A DNA stretch of 64,000 bases from Saccharopolyspora_C sp047200635. GTDB lineage: Bacteria > Actinomycetota > Actinomycetes > Mycobacteriales > Pseudonocardiaceae. The stretch lies in the NCBI RefSeq assembly GCF_047200635.1, contig NZ_JBJZOI010000025.1, forward strand, positions 10,754-74,753. The letters are read 5' to 3'. Positions 42,640 to 49,426 of this stretch are shown one piece after another. Within the stretch, counting starts at the first letter, position 1. Every line of letters begins with the position of its first letter. A model generated the notes under the pieces. That model saw nothing but the letters and a program-made list of their open reading frames with translations. It had not been told where the DNA came from and ran no database searches. Position numbers and translations under genes: made by a program.

Positions 42640-43299
42640 TTGAGCGAACCGATCCGCGTCGTGCTGGTCGACGACGAGCCGATGGTGTGCGCGCACCTGC
42701 GCACGATCCTCGGTTCGGCGCCGGACATCGAGGTCGTCGGGGACGCGCAGGACGGTGCGGCGGCGGTGGAGGCCGTGGTGCGGCACCGGCCGCGGGTGGT
42801 GCTGATGGACCTGCGGATGCCGGGGGTGGACGGGCTGATCGCGACCGAGCGGATCCGCGAACTGCCGGAGCCGCCCGCGGTGGTGGCGCTGACGACCTTC
42901 GACGCGGACCAGTACGTGCTGCGGGCGCTGCGCGCGGGCGCCTCCGGTTTCCTGGTGAAGTCCACGCCGCCGGAGGACCTGATCGGTCTGGTCCGGGTGG
43001 CCGCCGACGGGCACACCGTGCTGTCGCCGGAGGCGGCCAAGCGGCTGGTCGCGGCCTCCGCCGGGCAGAGCGCCGGGCAGCGGCGCGCGCTGGCGGCGAT
43101 CCGGGAGCTCAGCGAGCGCGAGCGGGAAGTGCTGACCGGGATCGGCGAAGGCCTGTCCAACGCCCAGATCGGTGAGCGGCTGTTCCTCTCCGAGGCCACG
43201 GTGAAGGGCTACGTCTCGCGCACCCTGGTCAAGCTGGAGTGCGCGAACCGGGTCCAGGCGGGCTTGATCGCCCACGAGGCGGGCATCACCCGCCGCTGA
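42640..43299 (+). CDS. LuxR-type response regulator
   Basis: A 219-residue NarL-type regulator. The receiver domain has acidic DDE near residues 10-12, phospho-acceptor Asp in VVLMDLRMPG (about 57) and Lys in GFLVKSTPP (about 107). The C-terminal LuxR domain contains LSEREREVLTGIGEG and SEATVKGYVSRTL. The TTG at 42640 is preferred because GGGGA lies eight bases upstream; TTG 42619 and ATG 42547 are alternatives that would overlap or extend into the kinase. It pairs with the kinase upstream. Confidence 0.9.
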   Translation: MSEPIRVVLVDDEPMVCAHLRTILGSAPDIEVVGDAQDGAAAVEAVVRHRPRVVLMDLRMPGVDGLIATERIRELPEPPAVVALTTFDADQYVLRALRAGASGFLVKSTPPEDLIGLVRVAADGHTVLSPEAAKRLVAASAGQSAGQRRALAAIRELSEREREVLTGIGEGLSNAQIGERLFLSEATVKGYVSRTLVKLECANRVQAGLIAHEAGITRR

Positions 43300-43457
43300 G
43301 CGCGGGGCGCCCGGCGCGGGTGCTCAGCGACTCCGTCGCGGGGGCGACCGTTCCGCCACGCGCCGAGCGCGCGCGGCAGAGGCCGCTCCTCCGCCGAGGG
43401 AGCCGCTGAGCTCCCGCCACCGGCACCGGCGGGCGAGCCCGGACCGAAGACGCCGGG

Positions 43458-44408
43458 TCAGGCCCAGAGCTGTCCGTCGAGGCGCTGCGCGGCCTCGTCG
43501 AGGGTGCCGCCGTAGGCGCCGGTGGAGAGGTACTTCCAGCCCGCGTCGGCCACCACGAACACGATGTCCGCCGCTTCCCCCGCGGCAGCGGCCTTTTCCC
43601 CGATGGTCAGCGCCGCGTGCAGCACGCCCCCGGTGGAGATCCCCGCGAAGATGCCCTCCGATTCGAGCAGCTGCCGGGTGCGGCGCAGCGCGTCGTAGGA
43701 GCCCACCGAGAACCGGCGGGACAGCACGGAGGGGTCGTAGAGCTCCGGCACGAAGCCCTCGTCGAGGTTGCGCAGCCCGTACACCAGCTCGCCGTAGCGC
43801 GGCTCGGCCGCGACGACCTGCACCCCGGGCTTGTGCTCGTGCAGGTACCGGCCCACCCCGACGAGGGTGCCGGTGGTGCCCAGCCCGGCGACGAAGTGGG
43901 TGACCCCGGGCAGGTCCCGCAGGATTTCCGGCCCGGTCCCCCGGTAGTGCGCGTCGGCGTTCGCCGAGTTGCCGTACTGGTAGAGCATCACCCAGTCCGG
44001 GTTCTGCTGGGCCAGCTCCTTCGCGACCGCGACCGCCTGGTTCGAGCCGCCCGCCGCGGGCGAGGACACGATGCGCGCGCCGAAGGCCTGGAGGAGCTGC
44101 CTGCGCTCCTCCGAGGTGTTCTCCGGCATCACGCACACCAGGCCGTAGCCCTTGAGCTTCGCGGCCATCGCCAGCGAGATGCCGGTGTTGCCGGAGGTGG
44201 GCTCCAGGATGGTGCAGCCCGCGGTGAGCCTGCCCTCCTTCTCCGCGGCCTCGACCATGGACAGCGCGGCGCGGTCCTTGATCGAGCCGGTCGGGTTCCG
44301 GTCCTCCAGCTTAGCCCACAGCCGCACGTCGGCGGCGGGCGAGAGGTTCGGCAAGCCCACCAGCGGGGTGTCACCGAGCGCGTCGAGCAGCGAGTCGTAC
44401 CGGGCCAC
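43458..44408 (-). CDS. cysM: CysO-dependent cysteine synthase
   Basis: A 316-residue PLP enzyme of the O-acetylserine sulfhydrylase family, closest in context to mycobacterial CysM (Rv1336), which uses O-phosphoserine and the thiocarboxylated carrier CysO. The PLP lysine is Lys44 in NPTGSIKDRAA; the substrate loop EPTSGNTGISLA and the glycine loop GLGTTGTLVG are intact. It is the last gene of the mec-cysO-cysM set on the minus strand, 26 bases after cysO. The extended C-terminus (DAGWKYLSTGAYGGT) fits the CysM type. Confidence 0.93.
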   Translation of the reverse strand: MARYDSLLDALGDTPLVGLPNLSPAADVRLWAKLEDRNPTGSIKDRAALSMVEAAEKEGRLTAGCTILEPTSGNTGISLAMAAKLKGYGLVCVMPENTSEERRQLLQAFGARIVSSPAAGGSNQAVAVAKELAQQNPDWVMLYQYGNSANADAHYRGTGPEILRDLPGVTHFVAGLGTTGTLVGVGRYLHEHKPGVQVVAAEPRYGELVYGLRNLDEGFVPELYDPSVLSRRFSVGSYDALRRTRQLLESEGIFAGISTGGVLHAALTIGEKAAAAGEAADIVFVVADAGWKYLSTGAYGGTLDEAAQRLDGQLWA

Positions 44409-44434
44409 GACGAGCCTCCAGTCTCAGCGGGAGA

Positions 44435-44713
44435 TCAGCGCATACCGCCGGCGACGGCGGGCAGGATCGTCACGCTGTCGCCGTCGGCGACCCCGGCCTC
44501 CAGGCCACCGGCGAAGCGCACGTCCTCGTCGTTGACGTAGATGTTGACGAAGCGGTGCAGCGAGCCCTCCTTGACCAAGCGGTCCTTGAGCCCGCCGTGC
44601 TTGCTGTCGAGGTCGTTGATGACCTCGGCGACGGTGCTGCCGCTGGCCTCGACGGACTTCTGCCCGTCGGTGTGGCTGCGCAGGATGGTGGGGATCGAGA
44701 CCTTGACTGCCAT
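44435..44713 (-). CDS. cysO: sulfur carrier protein CysO with C-terminal extension
   Basis: A 92-residue ubiquitin-like (MoaD/ThiS) sulfur carrier. It matches mycobacterial CysO throughout (VSIPTILRSHTDGQKSVEAS, RFVNIYVNDEDVRF, DSVTILPAVAGG). Mature carriers must end in Gly-Gly to be thiocarboxylated; here two further codons, Met-Arg, follow the diglycine before the stop at 44435-44437. The metalloprotease gene mec lies next to it and could remove the extension, as reported for QbsD/QbsE in Pseudomonas. The ATG has GGAGG eight to twelve bases upstream. Confidence 0.94.
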   Translation of the reverse strand: MAVKVSIPTILRSHTDGQKSVEASGSTVAEVINDLDSKHGGLKDRLVKEGSLHRFVNIYVNDEDVRFAGGLEAGVADGDSVTILPAVAGGMR

Positions 44714-44799
44714 GGTTGGAACCTCCCTGTCCACGAGGACTGCTGAACGGAACTTGCGCGCGCGCCGGGACCGCCGCGCGCGGGGGCGGCGGAGCGGGC

Positions 44800-45255
44800 T
44801 CAGCCCTGGTCGGGCACCTCGTCCGCGCCGGTGTGGGCGAACATGTAGGACTCCACGATCTCCACCGGCTCCTCGGTCACCGCGCCGTCGAGGATGCGGT
44901 ACGAGCGCAGCTCGTGGGTCTGCGGGTCCCTGGTGGAGACGAGGACGTAGTGCGCGCCGGGCTCCGAGGCGAACGAGACGTCGGTGCGCGACGGGTACGC
45001 CTCGGTGGCCGTGTGGGAGTGGTAGATGACGACGGGCTCCTCGTCGGCCTCGTCCATCCCGCGCCAGACCTTCAGCTGTTCGCCGGAGTCGAAGCGGTAG
45101 AAGGTCGGCGAACGCTCCGCGTTGATCATTTCGATGAACCGCTCGGGCCGGTCCGACCCCTCCGGCCCCGCGATGACGCCGCACGCCTCGTCGGGATGAT
45201 CCCGCCGAGCATGCTCGACCATCGCATCCACGAGGTCGCGTCGAATCACCAGCAC
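44800..45255 (-). CDS. mec: JAMM/Mov34 metalloprotease Mec
   Basis: A 151-residue zinc protease of the Mov34/MPN/JAMM family. The zinc site is complete: Glu23 (DEACG), His79 and His81 in HSHTATEAYPSRTD, Ser89 and Asp92. In mycobacteria Mec (Rv1334) releases cysteine from the CysO-cysteine adduct. The GTG at 45255 is preferred to the ATG at 45264 because -10-like TAGGAT (45268-45263) lies seven bases before it, giving a leaderless transcript. It precedes cysO and cysM in the same direction. Confidence 0.92.
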   Translation of the reverse strand: MLVIRRDLVDAMVEHARRDHPDEACGVIAGPEGSDRPERFIEMINAERSPTFYRFDSGEQLKVWRGMDEADEEPVVIYHSHTATEAYPSRTDVSFASEPGAHYVLVSTRDPQTHELRSYRILDGAVTEEPVEIVESYMFAHTGADEVPDQG

Positions 45256-45349
45256 GGGCACCATCCTACTGAGTGGGGCACCGGTGTCCAGAATGCGGAA
45301 CGCGAATCGTCCGGTGCCGTTTGCGTGGTCAACGTCGGCTCACGATCGT

Positions 45350-46387
45350 TCATTCCCGCGCCGAGGGGTAGAGGCTCGTGTAGGACGTCACCTCGCCGAT
45401 CGGCTCGGCCGCGAGCACGGCCCGCACGATGGCGCGGCTGACGACCTCGGCGGCCACCGCGCACACCTCGTCGAGCACCGCCACCCAGCCCTCACCCGGC
45501 TCGCGGTCCCCGGTGGCGAGGGCGAACACGGTGTCCCCGTCGACCATCGCGTGCGCCGGGCGGATCGCCCTGGCCAGCCCGTCCTGGCCCGCGACGGCGA
45601 CCCGGCGGCACTGAGCCTTGGTGAGCGCCAGGTCGACGGCGACCGCGCCGATCGTGGTGTTCAGCGGGCGGGACGTGGTGCCGCGCCGACCGGGTCGCCC
45701 GGCGGCGAGGTCGTTGCGCGGCCGGGCCGCGGCGATCTCCTCGGGCGCGGGCGCGCGCAGACCCGGGTACCGCTCCCAGGGCAACCCGGTCTCCGGGTCG
45801 ATCACGGAACCGCTGGAGTTCACCGCGAACAGCGCCCCGACCGTCACGTCCGCATCGAGCGCGGCGCTGCGGAACACCGCGCTGGCGGTGCCGACCCCGC
45901 CCTTGAGCGCACCCGCGACAGCGCCCGTCCCGGCGCCGACGTTGCCCTGCTCCGCGTTGTCCGCCCCGGCGGCCGCGCAGGCGAGGCGGCCGAACTCGGC
46001 GTCCGGCCGGTTGCCCCAGTCGCTCATCGGCAGGTCGAACAGGACAGCAGCGGGCACGATCGGCACCACCTCGTGCGGCTCGGAACCGACCGGCAGGCCG
46101 TGGCCGCGCTCGCCGAGCCAGCGCATCGCGCCGTCGGCGGCGGCGAGCCCGTAGGCGCTGCCCCCGCTGAGCACCACGGCGTGCGCCCGCGGCACCAGGT
46201 GCGTCGGGTCCAGCACGTCGGTCTCCCGGGTGCCCGGCCCGCCGCCGCGCACGTCGACCGCCGCCGCTGCCCCCTCCGGCACCAGGATCGCGCTCGTCCC
46301 GGTGGCCCAGTGCTCGTCGCAACGCTGGTGGTGCCCCACGAGCACCCCGCGCACGTCCACGATCGCGTCCCGCGCTCCGCTGTCCAT
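45350..46387 (-). CDS. P1 family peptidase (DmpA/Rv1333-type)
   Basis: A 345-residue member of the P1 (DmpA-like) self-cleaving hydrolase family. The conserved LSGGSAYGLAAADGAMRWL and GNVGAGTGAVAGALKGG segments bind substrate; the cleavage site is NTTIGAVAVD near residue 244, where the threonine becomes the N-terminal nucleophile. Family members are aminopeptidases or amidases; one group degrades nylon oligomers. It sits where Rv1333 does, between mec and the DUF2017 gene. The ATG is preceded by GGGGAGGA. Substrate is unknown. Confidence 0.9.
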   Translation of the reverse strand: MDSGARDAIVDVRGVLVGHHQRCDEHWATGTSAILVPEGAAAAVDVRGGGPGTRETDVLDPTHLVPRAHAVVLSGGSAYGLAAADGAMRWLGERGHGLPVGSEPHEVVPIVPAAVLFDLPMSDWGNRPDAEFGRLACAAAGADNAEQGNVGAGTGAVAGALKGGVGTASAVFRSAALDADVTVGALFAVNSSGSVIDPETGLPWERYPGLRAPAPEEIAAARPRNDLAAGRPGRRGTTSRPLNTTIGAVAVDLALTKAQCRRVAVAGQDGLARAIRPAHAMVDGDTVFALATGDREPGEGWVAVLDEVCAVAAEVVSRAIVRAVLAAEPIGEVTSYTSLYPSARE

Positions 46388-46519
46388 GCGCGCATCCTCC
46401 CCCGCGCGACATCGGGTCCGGGCGGGACTCGCCCCGCGGCAGCGCCGCTGCCGGGGCCTCGAACGGCGAGCGCCGCCGGGCGCGTCGGGGGCCGAGCTCC
46501 CACCGCGCCCTTCGGGCAG

Positions 46520-47083
46520 TCAGCGGGCGACGGCCTCGACCAAGCTGTCCTGCACCCAGGTGAGCCACTGGTAGACCCCGAGGTGCTCGCGGCGGAGCTC
46601 GTCCTCCGGGGGTTCCTCCGGCATCTCGTCCCGCACGTCGAGCGCGGTGCCGAGCGCGAGCCGGACGTCGTTGAGGGCGGCCATCCAGTGATCGGCCTGC
46701 TCCCCGCTGAGCACGACCCGCCCGCCCTCGCGGGGGCAGGTGTCCAGCACCACGGTGGCGACCCCGGTCTTGGTGTCGACCAGTTCGGGCTCGTAGAGGG
46801 AGCGCATCGCCCCGGCCGCTTCCGGCTGCTCCTCGTCGGTCTCGCCGGTCTCCGGGTCGCGGTGGTAGAAGTCCGGCAGCAGCCGCCCCAGCACGCGGTC
46901 CTCGGGCGGGGTGGAGGGACCGGTGCGGATCCCGGTGAGCTCGGCGAGCTCGTCCTGCGGGGTCTCCTCGGCGCGGGCCGTGAGCATGTCCTTGATCTGG
47001 CCGACGAGCCCGCGGATCACGGCCGCTTCCTGCTGGGACAGCTCGGCGACCACGTGCCCGTTCTTGCGAGTCCAGCCGTTCAC
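46520..47083 (-). CDS. DUF2017 protein
   Basis: A 187-residue soluble, acidic, helical protein of the DUF2017 family, the equivalent of mycobacterial Rv1332. It begins NGWTRKNGHVVAELSQQEAA and has two conserved-looking helices (QIKDMLTARAEE and YQWLTWVQDSLVEAVA at the end). It is always found just downstream of clpS in actinobacteria, so a link to Clp proteolysis is reasonable but unproven. The GTG start lies four bases beyond the clpS stop and lacks a clear ribosome site, suggesting coupling. Confidence 0.9.
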   Translation of the reverse strand: MNGWTRKNGHVVAELSQQEAAVIRGLVGQIKDMLTARAEETPQDELAELTGIRTGPSTPPEDRVLGRLLPDFYHRDPETGETDEEQPEAAGAMRSLYEPELVDTKTGVATVVLDTCPREGGRVVLSGEQADHWMAALNDVRLALGTALDVRDEMPEEPPEDELRREHLGVYQWLTWVQDSLVEAVAR

Positions 47084-47087
47084 CTGA

Positions 47088-47381
47088 TCACGAGTCTTTC
47101 TGCATCGTGGCCCACAGGCCTGCGGCGTGCAGTTTCGCGACGTCCCCCTCGACCTTCTCCTTCGCGCCCGAGGAGACGGCCGCGCGACCCTTGTGGTGGA
47201 CGTCGAGCATGAGCTTGGTCGCGTGGTCCCGGCTGTAACCGAAGATCTTCTGAAGAACGTAGGTCACGTAGGACATCAGGTTCACCGGATCGTTCCAGAC
47301 CACGGTGACCCACGGCTTGTCCTCGTCTCCGAGTTCAGCCGGTTCCAGTTGCGCGCGCTCCAGTTCAGCGGGCGAGGTCAT
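47088..47381 (-). CDS. clpS: ClpS adaptor protein
   Basis: A 97-residue adaptor that delivers N-degron substrates to ClpAP/ClpCP. The signature WNDPVNLMSYVTYVLQKIFGYS and MLDVHHKGRAAVSSG carry the residues that bind the N-terminal residue of substrates and the Clp ATPase. The N-terminal 20 residues are disordered, as usual. It is co-oriented with the DUF2017 gene and divergent from pncB, with 105 bases between. Confidence 0.95.
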   Translation of the reverse strand: MTSPAELERAQLEPAELGDEDKPWVTVVWNDPVNLMSYVTYVLQKIFGYSRDHATKLMLDVHHKGRAAVSSGAKEKVEGDVAKLHAAGLWATMQKDS

Positions 47382-47486
47382 GTCCCCATGTTCGCACGTG
47401 GGCACGGACACGTCGTCGACCGCACGGCCAAATCGGGCACGACCTGCGGGCGAGGCGGGCGGTCGCGGGGACGTAACCTCTGATCC

Positions 47487-48797
47487 ATGACGGCAGCTGC
47501 CAGTACCGCGTTGCGGACGGATCACTACGAGCTGACCATGCTGGCCAGCGCCCTGCGGGACGGGACCGCCGAACGCCGTTGCGTGTTCGAGGCGTTCACC
47601 CGACGGTTGCCCGTCGGGCGGCGCTACGGCGTGGTCGGGGGCACCGATCGGGTGCTGGCCGCGATCGAGGACTTCCGGTTCGACGAGGCGGAGCTGACCA
47701 GCCTCGCAGCGGACGGCGTCGTCGACGGCGACACCCTCGCCTGGCTGCGGGACTACCGCTTCACCGGCGACGTCGAGGGCTACCCGGAAGGCGAGCTCTA
47801 CTTCCCCGGTTCCCCGCTGCTCACCGTGCGCGGCACCTTCGCCGAGGCGGTGCTGCTGGAGACGGTGATCCTGTCGATCCTGAACCACGACTCGGCGATC
47901 GCGGCCGCTGCGGCTCGGATGGTCTCGGCCGCGAACGGCCGCCGGATCATCGAGATGGGATCGCGGCGCACCCACGAGGAGTCGGCCGTGGCGGCGGCGC
48001 GCATCGCCTACCTCTGCGGATTCACCGCCACCTCGAACCTGGAGGCGGGGCGCCGCTACCGGATCCCCACCACGGGGACCTCGGCCCACTCGTTCACGTT
48101 GCTGCACGACTCCGAGCGTGCCGCGTTCGAGTCGCAGATCGCCGCGCTCGGCGCGGACACGACACTCCTGGTGGACACCTACGACATCACCAAGGGCATC
48201 CAGACGGCCGTGGAGGTCGCCGGGTCGCGGCTCGGGGCGGTGCGGATCGACTCGGGTGACGTGGGCGTGCTGGCGCGGCAGGCGCGGGAGCAGCTGGACT
48301 CGTTGGGCGCCACCGGCACCCGCATCGTGGTCTCGGGTGACCTGGACGAGTACGCGATCGCGGCGCTGCGGGCCGAGCCGGTGGACGGTTACGGCGTCGG
48401 CACCTCCCTGGTCACCGGCTCGGGCGCGCCCACCGCGGGCATGGTCTACAAGCTCACCGAGGTGGACGGCCGGGCGGTGGCCAAGCGCAGCTCGCACAAG
48501 GAGTCCCGGGGCGGGGCGAAGTCGGCGCTGCGCAGGCACAAGGAGACCGGCACCGCGCTGGAGGAGGTCGTGTTCCGCACCGGCGCGGACGCGGTGGAGC
48601 CGAAGGCGGGCCCGAACGACCGGGTGGTGCCGATCCCGCTGGTGCGCGGCGGCGAGCGGGTCGAAGGCCTGCCGACGCTGGAGGACAATCGGGAGCGCCT
48701 GCGGCACGCCCTGGTGAGCCTGCCGTGGGAGGGCCTGACCCTCTCGAGCGGGGATCCCGCGATCCCGACGACCTTCCACTCCGAGGAGGAGCTGTGA
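47487..48797 (+). CDS. pncB: nicotinate phosphoribosyltransferase
   Basis: A 436-residue enzyme of NAD salvage that joins nicotinate to PRPP using ATP. It opens LRTDHYELTMLASALRDG and contains the family segments FEAFTRRLPVGRRYGVV, GTSAHSF (with the histidine that is phosphorylated in this family nearby), and IDSGDVGVLARQAR. Length is normal. -10-like TAACCT (47474-47479) is seven bases before the ATG, so the mRNA is probably leaderless. Its stop overlaps pncA (GTGA), making a salvage operon. Confidence 0.94.
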   Translation: MTAAASTALRTDHYELTMLASALRDGTAERRCVFEAFTRRLPVGRRYGVVGGTDRVLAAIEDFRFDEAELTSLAADGVVDGDTLAWLRDYRFTGDVEGYPEGELYFPGSPLLTVRGTFAEAVLLETVILSILNHDSAIAAAAARMVSAANGRRIIEMGSRRTHEESAVAAARIAYLCGFTATSNLEAGRRYRIPTTGTSAHSFTLLHDSERAAFESQIAALGADTTLLVDTYDITKGIQTAVEVAGSRLGAVRIDSGDVGVLARQAREQLDSLGATGTRIVVSGDLDEYAIAALRAEPVDGYGVGTSLVTGSGAPTAGMVYKLTEVDGRAVAKRSSHKESRGGAKSALRRHKETGTALEEVVFRTGADAVEPKAGPNDRVVPIPLVRGGERVEGLPTLEDNRERLRHALVSLPWEGLTLSSGDPAIPTTFHSEEEL

Positions 48798-49375
48798 GCT
48801 CAGCGGTGCGCACGGCGCTGGTCGTGGTCGACGTCCAGCTGGACTTCTGCGAGGGCGGCGCGCTGGCCGTCGCGGGCGGGGCCGAGGTGGCCGCCGCGAT
48901 CTCCCGCCACCTGGACGGCACCGACTACGACCAGGTCATCGCCACCCGGGACTACCACGTGGACCCCGGTGCCCACTTCAGCGCGGCCCCGGACTTCGTG
49001 CGCTCCTGGCCGGTGCACTGCGTGGCGGGCACGGCGGGCGCCGCGTTCCACCCGGAGCTGGAGGTGGGCCCGGTGCGGGAGGTCTTCTCCAAGGGGCAGT
49101 ACTCCGACGGCTACTCCGGTTTCGAGGGCGTCGACCGCACCGGCCGCGGGCCCGCCGCGTGGCTGGGGGCGCACGGGGTGACCGACGTGGCGGTCGTCGG
49201 CATCGCCACCGACCACTGCGTGCGCGCCACGGCGCTGGACGCGGCGAAGGCCGGGTTCACCACCACGGTCCTGCTCGACCTCACGGCGGGCGTCTCCGCC
49301 GCCACCGTCGAGTCGGCGCTCACCGACCTGCGCGCCGCCGGCGTCGCCACCACCGGGTCCCCGATCGTGCGGTGA
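48794..49375 (+). CDS. pncA: nicotinamidase
   Basis: A 193-residue isochorismatase-fold amidase that turns nicotinamide into nicotinate. The triad is Asp13 (VVDVQLDF), Lys near residue 101 (FSKGQYSDGYSGF) and Cys142 (GIATDHCVRATALDA). The metal ligands are in TRDYHVDPGAHF. The GTG overlaps the pncB stop, so product and next enzyme are made together. In mycobacteria pncA is elsewhere; the pairing with pncB here is metabolically sensible. This enzyme family activates pyrazinamide. Confidence 0.94.
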   Translation: MSSAVRTALVVVDVQLDFCEGGALAVAGGAEVAAAISRHLDGTDYDQVIATRDYHVDPGAHFSAAPDFVRSWPVHCVAGTAGAAFHPELEVGPVREVFSKGQYSDGYSGFEGVDRTGRGPAAWLGAHGVTDVAVVGIATDHCVRATALDAAKAGFTTTVLLDLTAGVSAATVESALTDLRAAGVATTGSPIVR

Positions 49376-49426
49376 GCCGGGATCTCCCGGCGGCGCGGTC
49401 GGGGGCGGGCGGTAGCGTTCGCGGGC

